Counted from the stretch's first letter, positions 10,390 to 20,054 are shown. The stretch: 46,138 nucleotides of DNA from Bacillota bacterium (GCA_029098045.1 JAQXNO010000005.1:1-46138); one strand, 5' to 3'. The notes: generated from the letters alone by a model not told the origin. Numbers and translations: made by a program.

Positions 10390-10401
10390 ATGCCTTACTC
10401 C

Positions 10402-10683
10402 TTATACGTCATAGTCAGCGGCTACACGGGAATCCAGCATATGGAAGAAATGGCCTTTCGCTTCCTGGTGCAGGGGGTGGGATGCATAGTTTTCCAGTGC
10501 CTCGCGGCTTTCAAATTCCGCGTACAGGGCATAGTCCATACCCTTGAACGCGCGGCGAATCTCCATGTGCAGCAGGCCGGGGATCTTGCCCACCAGCGGC
10601 TCCAGAACCGATGCAATCAGCCTGACCGCGTCATCCTTGTTCACATCCTCTTTCAGGGTATACAGAACAATATGCTTGACCAT
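10402..10683 (-). CDS. Dabb (stress-responsive alpha/beta barrel) family protein
   Basis: 93 aa; MVKHIVLYTLKEDV...YALYAEFESREALENYASHPLHQEA. Confidence 0.88.
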   Translation of the reverse strand: MVKHIVLYTLKEDVNKDDAVRLIASVLEPLVGKIPGLLHMEIRRAFKGMDYALYAEFESREALENYASHPLHQEAKGHFFHMLDSRVAADYDV

Positions 10684-10701
10684 TGTTATCCTCCTCTATA
10701 A

Positions 10702-10732
10702 GAAAACCGGGGCAGGAATTGCCCCGGTTTTC
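10702..10732 (-). terminator. intrinsic terminator downstream of ispH::rpsA
   Basis: GAAAACCGGGGCA-GGAAT-TGCCCCGGTTTTC. Confidence 0.85.
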
Positions 10733-10744
10733 ATTTCTCAGAAA

Positions 10745-12700
10745 TTACTCAGCGACTTCCTCGGCAGCCTCAGCCTTCTGCTCTTCCAGCAGCGCGCGGA
10801 TGGACAGAGAGATACGCTTATTCTCAGCATCGACATCGGTGATCTTGACCTGCACATTCTGGCCTTCGGACAGGACATCCTCGGGCTTGCCGATGCGCTT
10901 GTCAGCGATCTGGGAGATGTGGATCAGGCCGTCTACACCGGGCAGAATCTCTGCAAATGCACCGAAGGTCATCAGCTTCACGATCTTCGCGTCAACCACA
11001 TCGCCGACGTTGTAATTGGTCATGAACTGATTCCAGGGGTTCATCTCGGCGGTCTTGTAGCCCAGAGAGATCTTATGCTTCTCGGGGTCGAAGGAGATGA
11101 CGTAAACATCAATCTCGTCGCCGACCTTGACAACCTCAGCAGGTGTCTTGATGTGGTTCCAGCTCAGCTCGGAAACGTGAACCATGCCATCCACGCCGCC
11201 GATATCCACGAATGCGCCGTAGGAAGTCAGGGACTTCACGGTGCCGTGGTACTTCTTGCCGTTCTCAATCTCAGCCCAGATCTTCTCCTGCGCAGCCTTG
11301 CGGGTCTCGGAAGAAACAGCGCGGATGGAGCCGATCACACGGCGGCGTGCGCGGTTGACTTCGGTAATCTTCAGCTGAACAGTCTTGCCCACCTGAGCAG
11401 CCATGTCGCCGCCCTTGGCAACGCCGGACTGGGAAGCGGGGACAAAGATACGGATGCCCTTGAAGGTAGCAACCAGGCCGCCCTTGTTCTCTTCGGTGAT
11501 GACGGCTTCGATGGTGGTCTTCTCCTCTGCGTAGGCAGCCATGTCGTCCCAGATCTTCAGGCCGTCCAGCTTCTTCTTGGACAGCTGAACCGTGCCCTCC
11601 TGATCGTTGACACGAACAACGAACACTTCGATCTCGTCACCGACGTGCAGAATGTCCTCAGGCTTCACAGAAGGATCGGCGCTGACTTCATCGTAAGGGA
11701 TGTAGCCGGCATGCTTGGTGCCCAGATCCACCTGGATCTCAGTGTTACCGATACCGGTAACGGTTCCCAGAACCTTATCTCCTGTATTTAAAGTCTTGAT
11801 GGACTGCTCGAGAAGCTCAGCAAAGTTCTCCTCCTGCACAGCCTCAACATTGATAATTTCGCTCATAGTCTTGTTGACCTCCTTTATAATCCACGCCGGC
11901 GTGGATGCACCGGCCGTGATTCCAACATCAGTTGCATCGCAGAACATGGTGCGATCAATTTCAGACGCATTGTCCACCAACGCTACCCTGCTGCAATGTT
12001 CCCGGCAAATCATAGCGAGTCGGCCTGTGTTGGAACTCTTGGGGTCTCCTACAACGACCATTGCCTGACATTTCTTACTCAGTTCTGCTGCTTCGGTTTG
12101 CCTGATTTCAGTTGCTCTGCATATTGTATCAAAAATTTTCAAATTAGTAAACTGTTTTTTTGCAATTTTACCGCACATTTTCCACAAAAATTCAGTGCTG
12201 GTTGTTTGTGAAACCATACAAAGGGGGGTGTCCGCAGCCGGATTTTCTGTTTCGATCCATTTTTGCAGTTCCTCCGGGGTTTCAAAAATCAGGCAGCGGC
12301 TGCACCAGCCGGCGATGCCCTCCACCTCCGGGTGGGCACGGGTGCCGATGATGATGGGAAGTCTTCCCTCTTCCTCGGCGGTGCTGACCAGTCCGTGGAT
12401 GCGCTTGACAAAGGGGCAGGTCGCGTCCACGATCCGGACGCCCCGCTCCTGCAGCCGCTGGTAAACGGCACGGGAGATGCCGTGGGAGCGGATAATCACC
12501 GTAGACCCGGCAGGCGCTTCCTCCGGCGCTTCGATGACGCCCACACCCAGCGCTTCAAATCTTCCCACCACATGGCGGTTGTGGATAATGGGGCCCAGGG
12601 TGACAACCCGGTTTCCTGCCGCCGCTTCCTTTTCCACGGTTTCCACCGCGCGGCTGACGCCAAAGCAGAAGCCGGCATTTTTTGCAAGTCTTACACTCAT
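10745..12700 (-). CDS. ispH: bifunctional 4-hydroxy-3-methylbut-2-enyl diphosphate reductase / 30S ribosomal protein S1 fusion
   Basis: 651 aa; N-terminal IspH (AKNAGFCFGVSRAV, RSHGISRAVY, VDATCPFVK, VSQTTSTEF) followed by four S1 repeats (e.g. YHGTVKSLTSYGAFVDIGGVDGMVHVSEL). Confidence 0.96.
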   Translation of the reverse strand: MSVRLAKNAGFCFGVSRAVETVEKEAAAGNRVVTLGPIIHNRHVVGRFEALGVGVIEAPEEAPAGSTVIIRSHGISRAVYQRLQERGVRIVDATCPFVKRIHGLVSTAEEEGRLPIIIGTRAHPEVEGIAGWCSRCLIFETPEELQKWIETENPAADTPLCMVSQTTSTEFLWKMCGKIAKKQFTNLKIFDTICRATEIRQTEAAELSKKCQAMVVVGDPKSSNTGRLAMICREHCSRVALVDNASEIDRTMFCDATDVGITAGASTPAWIIKEVNKTMSEIINVEAVQEENFAELLEQSIKTLNTGDKVLGTVTGIGNTEIQVDLGTKHAGYIPYDEVSADPSVKPEDILHVGDEIEVFVVRVNDQEGTVQLSKKKLDGLKIWDDMAAYAEEKTTIEAVITEENKGGLVATFKGIRIFVPASQSGVAKGGDMAAQVGKTVQLKITEVNRARRRVIGSIRAVSSETRKAAQEKIWAEIENGKKYHGTVKSLTSYGAFVDIGGVDGMVHVSELSWNHIKTPAEVVKVGDEIDVYVISFDPEKHKISLGYKTAEMNPWNQFMTNYNVGDVVDAKIVKLMTFGAFAEILPGVDGLIHISQIADKRIGKPEDVLSEGQNVQVKITDVDAENKRISLSIRALLEEQKAEAAEEVAE

Positions 12701-13377
12701 ACGGGAATCTTCTTTCCGACAATCGTCTTGATCTGCCCGATGACCTGCTCAATATCCATATCGGAGGTATCCACTTTGACGGAATCCCGTGCCAGCTTCA
12801 GGGGCGCCACTTCCCGATGGGTATCCTGATAGTCCCGCTGCTGGATCTCCTTGAGGATCTGGCTATAGTCGGCTTTCTGCCCCTTGGCCAGAAGCTCCGC
12901 GGTACGGCGCCTGGCGCGAACTTCCGCGGAAGCGGTCAGGAATATCTTCACATCGGCCCTGGGCAGCACCACGGTGCCGATGTCGCGGCCGTCCATGATC
13001 ACGTTGTACTTTTTTGCCACATCCCGCTGCATATCCAGCAGCATATCCCGGACCACGGCATGGGCAGAAACAAGGCTTGCCTTCTGGGAAATATCCTGGG
13101 TACGAATGTCGGCGGTAACGTCCATGCCGTTCATCATCATGTGCTGGGTGCCTTCTTCATCGTATTCAATCTGAATCGTCAGCTCGTCGATGTAGCGGGT
13201 CACGCCGTCAATGTCCTTGGGGCTGACACCCCACAGATCGAGAAAATACGCCACAGTACGGTAGATGGCACCCGTATCCACATACTGGTAACCCAGCTCC
13301 TTTGCCAGTCGCCTGGCGACGGTGCTTTTGCCTGCACCTGCAGGTCCGTCAATGGCGATGGAATATGTTTTTGCCAT
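12697..13377 (-). CDS. cmk: (d)CMP kinase
   Basis: 226 aa; IAIDGPAGAGKSTVARRLAKELGYQYVDTGAIYR, MDGRDIGTVVLP. Confidence 0.96.
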   Translation of the reverse strand: MAKTYSIAIDGPAGAGKSTVARRLAKELGYQYVDTGAIYRTVAYFLDLWGVSPKDIDGVTRYIDELTIQIEYDEEGTQHMMMNGMDVTADIRTQDISQKASLVSAHAVVRDMLLDMQRDVAKKYNVIMDGRDIGTVVLPRADVKIFLTASAEVRARRRTAELLAKGQKADYSQILKEIQQRDYQDTHREVAPLKLARDSVKVDTSDMDIEQVIGQIKTIVGKKIPV

Positions 13378-13426
13378 ACTTCTTTCCTTCTTTCACTGGT
13401 CGTTGGATTCAAACATCCGCAAATTT

Positions 13427-14464
13427 TTACTCGCTTCTCAGCTTTGCGAGGGCAGCGGCTTCCCGGGCTACCACTTCTTCGGGTGTCAGGTTCAGCTTTC
13501 TGCCAACCTCCTCCGGGCTCAGCGGCAAGCCGCCCTCCAGACCGAAGCGCAGGGTCAGAAGCTTTGCGTCGGCATCGTCCAAAGCTGACAGCAGATCGCT
13601 GATACGCTGGTGCATCTGAAACAGCGCAGTATCCTCCACATGCTGCTCCTCCTCGCTCTGTTCCTCATCCGGCTCGTTTTCGGTCTTTGCCCGGTTCAGC
13701 AGTCGGGCACTGTCCAGCATATTCTTCACAAGCGCCGTTTCCTCGGTGCTCATGTGTATTTCCCGGGCAATCTCTTCCATGGTTGCGTTGCGGCCCAGCT
13801 CGGACAGCAGCCGCTCATCCACGGCTTTGTAATCCTCCAGCGCCTGCCGCAGCTTCTGACCGACGCCGTTGCTGCGTGCCTGCAGTGTAATGAGCTTTGC
13901 CATGGACTGGCGGATGAACCAATCCCTGCGGTCTTCGAAATTGCCGCCGTCGAAGCTGACGATTGCCTGCCACAGCCCCAGACTTCCCTCCTGAATCAGA
14001 TCCAGAAGCAGCACACCGTAGCCGGTCAATTCCCTGGCGATCTCCACCACACGGCTTAAGGAGAGGTTCAGCAGCTTCTCCTGCGCGCCCGTTTTGCCGG
14101 CCGTGCATTCCTCTGCCAGCAGCCGCACATCCCCGCAAACGGGAATGGCAGCCAGCTCTTCCAGATACAGCCGCAGAGGATCATTGTCATCCAGCGCCTC
14201 CTGAAAGTTGGGGTTCTTCACGAGCTGCTCCTCCCGGCGCAGCCGAACGGCCGCCTCGCCGGTGCCGGCCGCTTTGGGCAGATCGGAAATATCCAGCATG
14301 ATGCCGCGGCTTTCCATTTCCAGCAGCGCATCCTCCATCTGCTCCTGCGTCTGATCCTCCATGAGGGTCAGAAAATGGGCAGCGGAAAGCTTACCGCCGG
14401 GCGCAATGGCATCAAAGGCCGGTTCCCAGGGGTTCTCATCAAATGTAAATTCCAAATCATTCAT
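13427..14464 (-). CDS. divergent sigma-70-like protein with region-1.1-like N-terminus and degenerate DNA-binding regions
   Basis: 345 aa; GKLSAAHFLTLMEDQTQEQMEDALLEMESRGI resembles region 1.1; LLLDLIQEGSLGLWQAIVSFD = region 2.2; region 4.2 position reads SPEEVGRKLNLTPEEVVAREAAALAKLR. Confidence 0.8.
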   Translation of the reverse strand: MNDLEFTFDENPWEPAFDAIAPGGKLSAAHFLTLMEDQTQEQMEDALLEMESRGIMLDISDLPKAAGTGEAAVRLRREEQLVKNPNFQEALDDNDPLRLYLEELAAIPVCGDVRLLAEECTAGKTGAQEKLLNLSLSRVVEIARELTGYGVLLLDLIQEGSLGLWQAIVSFDGGNFEDRRDWFIRQSMAKLITLQARSNGVGQKLRQALEDYKAVDERLLSELGRNATMEEIAREIHMSTEETALVKNMLDSARLLNRAKTENEPDEEQSEEEQHVEDTALFQMHQRISDLLSALDDADAKLLTLRFGLEGGLPLSPEEVGRKLNLTPEEVVAREAAALAKLRSE

Positions 14465-15329
14465 TCAAAAAATCCTCCAAGCCCATGTCCGCACCCAATT
14501 TTTGCAGCTTTTCCATGGCCTGTTTTTCAATCTGGCGAGTCCGCTCCTTGGAGATCCCCAGGCGTTCGCCAATTTCCTCCAGCGAGTGGCAAATTCCGTC
14601 GTCCATGCCAAAATGCAGCCGCAGCACCTGCTGCTGCCGTGGATTCAAAGCCGCCAGCAGTTTGTCCATGGTCTGCACCAGTTCTTCATGCACCAGCTCT
14701 TCATAGGGTCTGCGGGACTGGCTGTCCTCCAGAAGGATGCCCAGTGTCCCCTCCTCGCCCCCCGCAGGCGCATCCAGCGAACAGATCCGGGGATTTTGCC
14801 GGATGAGGCTTCGCACCTTGTCCTCCGGGATGCCGCAGCGCTGCGCGATCTGAGAAATCGTAGGTTCTTCGCCGGTTTCCTGAAGCAGCTGAGCGCGTAT
14901 CTGCTCCACCCTGCGAATGCGCTCGGCCGTGTGAACCGGAACACGAATCAGCGCGCCGTGGTTGTACAGGCTGCGGCACACACCCTGACGAATCCATTTC
15001 GTGGCGTAAGTAGAAAAACGGCAGTCCATTGTGTAGTCAAACTTCTTTGCCGCAGCCAGCAGGCCAATGGAGCCCTCCTGAATCAAATCCAGCAGCGGCA
15101 CACCACGTCCCGCGTATTCCCTTGCAACGGACACCACCAGCCGCAGGTTGGAGTTGACCATCAGGCGAATGGCTTCTTCGTCTGCCTCGGCGCAGCGCCG
15201 CGCCAATTCCCGCTCCGCCTCCGGGCGCAGCAGCGGATAGCCCTGAATTTCGCTCAGGTACTGGCGCATATCATCCTCGCCTGAAGAAGGAGGCATATTC
15301 AGTTCCTTTCCCTCGGGGGCTGTATTCAT
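14457..15329 (-). CDS. RpoD-like sigma-70 factor (no region 1.1)
   Basis: 290 aa; NLRLVVSVAREYAGRGVPLLDLIQEGSIGLLAAAKKFDYTMDCRFSTYATKWIRQGVCRSL and LEEIGERLGISKERTRQIEKQAMEKL; located directly after dnaG. Confidence 0.93.
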   Translation of the reverse strand: MNTAPEGKELNMPPSSGEDDMRQYLSEIQGYPLLRPEAERELARRCAEADEEAIRLMVNSNLRLVVSVAREYAGRGVPLLDLIQEGSIGLLAAAKKFDYTMDCRFSTYATKWIRQGVCRSLYNHGALIRVPVHTAERIRRVEQIRAQLLQETGEEPTISQIAQRCGIPEDKVRSLIRQNPRICSLDAPAGGEEGTLGILLEDSQSRRPYEELVHEELVQTMDKLLAALNPRQQQVLRLHFGMDDGICHSLEEIGERLGISKERTRQIEKQAMEKLQKLGADMGLEDFLNE

Positions 15330-17077
15330 GTATGAATTCCTTTTCTTCCCTGTAATGCATTGCGAATTGCCATCAGGTCATCCTCGGAGTTGACGCTGGA
15401 TGCACGATGTTCGCTCTGAATGGTGCGGACGCAGTCTGAAAACGCGTTTTCGTTGACCGGGCCCGTCTGGCGCTGATAAATACCCGTAATGTGGGACATC
15501 TCCTCGCCGCTCAGGTTCTCCAGCACGGCAAGGGACACATCCAGTCCCTGCTCGTGGCGGCGGCGCAGCTGTGCATAAACACTTCCCAGAAGTGGGCTGG
15601 AAAATTCCTCCGCGCTCAAATTTTTCGCCGTATCCAGCAATGCCGGGTCTTTCAGTGCCATGGCAAGAACGGTTTCCTCCGCCATGGCAGATTTTACATT
15701 GTCATAGCGGATGGAGCGGGATTTGGGCTGCAGTGCCTGTGCAGGCGCCAGATCGATCTTCTCCTGCTTTTTGCGCTCCCGTGCCATGCGCCGCTTGAAG
15801 GCCTTGTTGACCTCCAACTTCATGGCATCATAGCTGATCTTCGCTTCGTCCGCCGCCCGGTGCCCATAGACCTCCCGCTGAACGGCGCTGCCCAGGGTGC
15901 TTAAGAACTCCGCCGCTTCCGCGATGAACTTGACCCGCTGGTCATCTTCCCCCAGATCATATTTCTTCCGAATGGCTTCCAGCTGATATTCCACACGGTT
16001 GGAGGATTCCTCCAGCAGCAGCCGGAACCGATCCGCACCGAACTTTTTCAAAAATTCGTCCGGGTCCTTGGCGTCCTTCAGTTGGAGAACCTTCACCTGC
16101 ATACCGGCCTTTTCCAGAATCGGGATCGCCCGCTGGGTGGCATTCTGTCCCGCCTTGTCGCCGTCGTAGATCAGAATGATCTGATCGGTATAGCGGCTCA
16201 TCAGCGTCGCCTGTTCTTCCGTCAGGCTGGTGCCGAGGGATGCGATGGCATTGTCAAATCCGTACTGATGCAGCGACACCACATCAATGTTGCCCTCCAC
16301 CAGAATCAGTGACCCCGCCTTGCTCTTCTTCGCAAGATTCAGACCGAACAGATTCTTCCGTTTGTTGAAAATCAGGGTCTCCGGAGAATTTAAGTACTTG
16401 GCAGCATCCGAATCCTTTTTGATAATACGGCCGCCAAAGCCGATCACATTGCCCCGGACGTCGATGATGGGAAACATCAGGCGATCCCGGAACCGGTCAA
16501 AAATATTGCCGTTCTTCTGGGATATGGACACAAGCCCCGATTCTTTCAGCTCTTCCTCGGTGTAGCCCTTGGCCTTCATGGCCTTGACCAGTGCATCCCA
16601 GCTGTCCGGCGCGTAGCCCACACCAAAGGTGGTGAGAATGGATTTCGACATACCGCGGCCGAAGGCATACTCCAGAGCCTCCTTGCCCACAGGGGCATAG
16701 AGCTGGCTGTGGAAGAAGCGTGCCGCCTCCTTATGCAGCGCCCAGAGCCGTTCCTGCTGACGGTAGCGGGACTGGTACTGCTCATCCTCCGGCACTTCCA
16801 TCCCGGCTCGTTTGGCAAGGGCGCGAACGGCGTCGGGATAGCTGAGGCCTTCCACTTCCATCATGAAGTTGATCGCACCGCCGCCCTTATGGCAGCCGAA
16901 GCAGTAGTAGATGCCCTTATCCGGGGAGACGGAGAAGGAGGCAGTCTTCTCGCCATGGAACGGGCACAGCCCAAAAAGATTGGAACCGGAGCGCTTGAGA
17001 CTCACGTACTGCCCAACCACATCTTCGATGGGATTTCTTGCAATCAGTTCGTCCAGAAATGAGGGGGGAAATGCCAT
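15326..17077 (-). CDS. dnaG: DNA primase
   Basis: 583 aa; zinc finger LFGLCPFHGEKTASFSVSPDKGIYYCFGCHKGG, Toprim LVEGNIDVVSLHQYG...YDGDKAGQNA. Confidence 0.97.
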   Translation of the reverse strand: MAFPPSFLDELIARNPIEDVVGQYVSLKRSGSNLFGLCPFHGEKTASFSVSPDKGIYYCFGCHKGGGAINFMMEVEGLSYPDAVRALAKRAGMEVPEDEQYQSRYRQQERLWALHKEAARFFHSQLYAPVGKEALEYAFGRGMSKSILTTFGVGYAPDSWDALVKAMKAKGYTEEELKESGLVSISQKNGNIFDRFRDRLMFPIIDVRGNVIGFGGRIIKKDSDAAKYLNSPETLIFNKRKNLFGLNLAKKSKAGSLILVEGNIDVVSLHQYGFDNAIASLGTSLTEEQATLMSRYTDQIILIYDGDKAGQNATQRAIPILEKAGMQVKVLQLKDAKDPDEFLKKFGADRFRLLLEESSNRVEYQLEAIRKKYDLGEDDQRVKFIAEAAEFLSTLGSAVQREVYGHRAADEAKISYDAMKLEVNKAFKRRMARERKKQEKIDLAPAQALQPKSRSIRYDNVKSAMAEETVLAMALKDPALLDTAKNLSAEEFSSPLLGSVYAQLRRRHEQGLDVSLAVLENLSGEEMSHITGIYQRQTGPVNENAFSDCVRTIQSEHRASSVNSEDDLMAIRNALQGRKGIHT

Positions 17078-17121
17078 AGCGCTTGCCTCCTTTCAAAAAA
17101 ATTGGCTTTTATTATATCACA

Positions 17122-18135
17122 TTATCCCCGAACATTCCACCCTGCGGGAATAAAAATCTCTTCAAATTTATCCACAGCGTAGTTGTCGGTCATGCCGGCA
17201 ATATAGTCGCAGACCGTCCGCTCCATACCGTCAAAGCTCAGCTGGGGCTGAAAATCCTCGGGCAGGCACTCGGGGTGTTTGATGTAGTACTCGAACAGGC
17301 GCTGAAGCATATCCTTTGCCTTGCTCTCCTGTCCCTTTGCAACCGGGTTGCGGTAGACCCGTTCAAACATAAAGCTGCGCAGATCCCGCAGTGCCTTGTC
17401 CACATTGGGCGACAGTGTCACGGTGCCCGCCTCCCGGGAGGTACGGATTGCATCCAGCACAAGGGTGTTGATGCGGGCGGAATGTGAATGACCCAGCACA
17501 TCCGTGATGGCCGCCGGAATGTCGTCGTTGGTCAGAATGCCCGCCCGGATGGCATCGTCGATATCGTGATTGACATAGGCAATCTGGTCGCTGCGGCGCA
17601 CCACCATACCCTCCAGCGTATTGGGCCAGGGGTCTGCCGTGTGGCAGAGGATTCCGTTTCTGACCTCATGGGTCAGGTTCAGGCCGCAGCCATCCCGTTC
17701 CAGCACGTCCACCACCCGCAGGCTCTGCTCGTTGTGCCGGAAGGGCTTGCCCATGCAGCGGCTTAAGGCATCCTCGCCCGCATGGCCAAAGGGGGTATGT
17801 CCCAGATCATGACCCATGCCAATGGCTTCTGCCAGATCTTCGTTCAGACCCAGTGACCGGGTGATGGTTCTGGCAATGCGGGTCACCTCCAGCGTATGGG
17901 TCATGCGGGTACGGTAGTGGTCGCCCTCCGGCTGCAGAAAAACCTGGGTCTTGTGCATCAGTCGGCGGAAGGATTTGCTGTGTACAATGCGGTCGATGTC
18001 CCGCTGATAGCAGGTTCGCATATCATCCTCCCTGTCCGCCTCAAACCGGGGACGCCCCTTGCTGCAGTCGGCAAAGGATGCCAGAGGATTCAGTCTCTTA
18101 TGCTCCTGTCGTTCCAGTTCTTCCCGTACCGTCAT
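17122..18135 (-). CDS. dgt: deoxyguanosinetriphosphate triphosphohydrolase-like HD protein
   Basis: 337 aa; SFRRLMHKTQVF, TRMTHTLEVTRIARTI, GMGHDLGHTPFGHAGED. Confidence 0.93.
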   Translation of the reverse strand: MTVREELERQEHKRLNPLASFADCSKGRPRFEADREDDMRTCYQRDIDRIVHSKSFRRLMHKTQVFLQPEGDHYRTRMTHTLEVTRIARTITRSLGLNEDLAEAIGMGHDLGHTPFGHAGEDALSRCMGKPFRHNEQSLRVVDVLERDGCGLNLTHEVRNGILCHTADPWPNTLEGMVVRRSDQIAYVNHDIDDAIRAGILTNDDIPAAITDVLGHSHSARINTLVLDAIRTSREAGTVTLSPNVDKALRDLRSFMFERVYRNPVAKGQESKAKDMLQRLFEYYIKHPECLPEDFQPQLSFDGMERTVCDYIAGMTDNYAVDKFEEIFIPAGWNVRG

Positions 18136-18147
18136 AATCTCTCTCCT

Positions 18148-18783
18148 TTATCCGTTGGTATTGATTGGAAATGCCCGGTACTCCCTGCCGGTTTCCATGC
18201 CCTCCACGGTGGCAGCGCTCATGTCCGTCAGCCGGTCAAGGAAGGGCTGGGTCTGTGCTTCGGGGAACAGCAGCTCCAGCTCCACTTCCGCACCGAACTG
18301 GGTGTCCCGGATGATGCCGCCGAAGGCGGCAACCTCCAGTTTCACACGCTCGTAGTATGAATAGGGGCATGGCACATACAGAACCGTCCAGACCCGCTTC
18401 ATGCTCTTTCCTGCTGCATCCACGGCAATCTTCGCGCCTTTGGTATAGGCCCGCACCAGCCCCCCCGCGCCCAGCAGAATGCCTCCGAAATAGCGGGTCA
18501 CCACGCACACGCAGTTGAAAAGCCCCTCCCGCTGCAGCACCTGCAGCATGGGCATTCCGGCGGTGCCGCCGGGCTCGCCGTCGTCGGAAAAACGCACCGC
18601 GCCGTCGCGGATGATATAGGCCCAGCAGTTGTGGGTGGCATCGTAATGCTGTTTTTTCATCTGCTGGATTTTTTCCAGTGCCGCTTCTTCCGTTTCCACC
18701 GGCCAGAGCCTGCCGATGAAACGGGATTTTTTCTCTGTAAATTCATCCTCGCCGAAGTCCGTCGGCACCAGATACTCGTCCAA
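18148..18783 (-). CDS. YigZ family (IMPACT) protein
   Basis: 211 aa; KKSRFIGRLWPV, HNCWAYIIRDGAVRFSDDGEPGGTAGMPMLQVL, VVTRYFGGILLGAGGLVRAY. Confidence 0.95.
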   Translation of the reverse strand: MDEYLVPTDFGEDEFTEKKSRFIGRLWPVETEEAALEKIQQMKKQHYDATHNCWAYIIRDGAVRFSDDGEPGGTAGMPMLQVLQREGLFNCVCVVTRYFGGILLGAGGLVRAYTKGAKIAVDAAGKSMKRVWTVLYVPCPYSYYERVKLEVAAFGGIIRDTQFGAEVELELLFPEAQTQPFLDRLTDMSAATVEGMETGREYRAFPINTNG

Positions 18784-18785
18784 AA

Positions 18786-20054
18786 TTACACTTCCCTTAT
18801 GACGTAATCCCGTACCCGTCCGTACAGAATATCATCCAGAATCGCTTCGATCTCAATACCTTCCCCGGTGTATTCCGTATTTTTAACCTGTGCATTGTTG
18901 TGAAGTGTCTCCACAAGGCCGCCCATGGCGTAGGGAAGGCGCACAATCACATGATGCCGCGCCTGTCCCAGTGCCCGCTCGATGGCCGCAAGAAGGTTTT
19001 CCATACCTCTTCCCTGTCTGGCCGAGATGGCAACCACATTCTCACCGACGGGAATTTCCTCCCGGCTGACCAGGTCTGCCTTATTATAGCAGCGCAGCAC
19101 CGGCACACCGGGCTTTGCAAGCTTTGTAATCAGCTTCTCCACCACTTCGATATGCTCCTCCCTGTGCCCATCGGAAGCGTCGATCACATGCAGCAAAAGA
19201 TCGGCGTATTCCAGTTCCTCCAATGTGGCGCGGAAGGCATCCACCAGATGATGGGGGAGCTTTGCAATGAAGCCCACGGTGTCGGAGAGAATCACGTCCA
19301 GATTGTCGGATACCTTCAGCTGGCGGGATGTGGTATCCAGGGTGTCAAACAGCCGGTTGTTGGCGGGAATTCCCGCACCGGTCAACTGGTTGAGCAGCGT
19401 GGACTTACCCGCGTTGGTATAGCCCACAATGGCCACCACCGGCACAGAATTTTTCATTCTCCGTTCCCTCTGAACGGAACGCACCTTGCGCACCTGTTCC
19501 AGCTCCGACTGCAGCCGGTCGATCCGCTCGCGGATGTGACGGCGGTCGGATTCCAGCTTTGTTTCACCGGGGCCACGGGTGCCGATGCCGCCGCCCTGAC
19601 GGCTCAGGCTCAGACCCATGCCGGCCAGCCGGGGCAGCAGGTACTTGTACTGGGCAAGCTCTACCTGCAATCTGCCCTCTCTGGTTTTGGCCCGCTGGGC
19701 AAAAATATCCAGAATCAGCGCGCTGCGATCCAGAACCGTCACGCCGATGATCTCTTCCAGCGCCCGGATATTGCCGGGAGAAAGCTCGTTATCGAATACC
19801 ACCATGGTGGACTGTGTGAACTCCACCAGCATTTTCACTTCCTGCGCCTTTCCCTCTCCGATGAAGCTGTGGGAATCGGGGGTGTGCCGGTTCTGCAAAA
19901 TTTTGCCCGTGCAGAAGCCGCCCGCGGTTTCCAGAAGCGCTTCCAGCTCTTCCAGCGTTTCGTCCGTGGCCGTCTGTTCCTTCGTAAAGCAATCGGCATT
20001 GAGGCCAACCAGCACCGCCCGCTCCTGCACAGCATTTTCCAAATTCATTTCCAT
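18786..20054 (-). CDS. hflX: GTPase HflX
   Basis: 422 aa; GGIGTRGPGETKLESDRRHIRERI, VGYTNAGKSTLLNQLTG, DTVGFIAKLPHHLVDAFRATLEE. Confidence 0.96.
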   Translation of the reverse strand: MEMNLENAVQERAVLVGLNADCFTKEQTATDETLEELEALLETAGGFCTGKILQNRHTPDSHSFIGEGKAQEVKMLVEFTQSTMVVFDNELSPGNIRALEEIIGVTVLDRSALILDIFAQRAKTREGRLQVELAQYKYLLPRLAGMGLSLSRQGGGIGTRGPGETKLESDRRHIRERIDRLQSELEQVRKVRSVQRERRMKNSVPVVAIVGYTNAGKSTLLNQLTGAGIPANNRLFDTLDTTSRQLKVSDNLDVILSDTVGFIAKLPHHLVDAFRATLEELEYADLLLHVIDASDGHREEHIEVVEKLITKLAKPGVPVLRCYNKADLVSREEIPVGENVVAISARQGRGMENLLAAIERALGQARHHVIVRLPYAMGGLVETLHNNAQVKNTEYTGEGIEIEAILDDILYGRVRDYVIREV

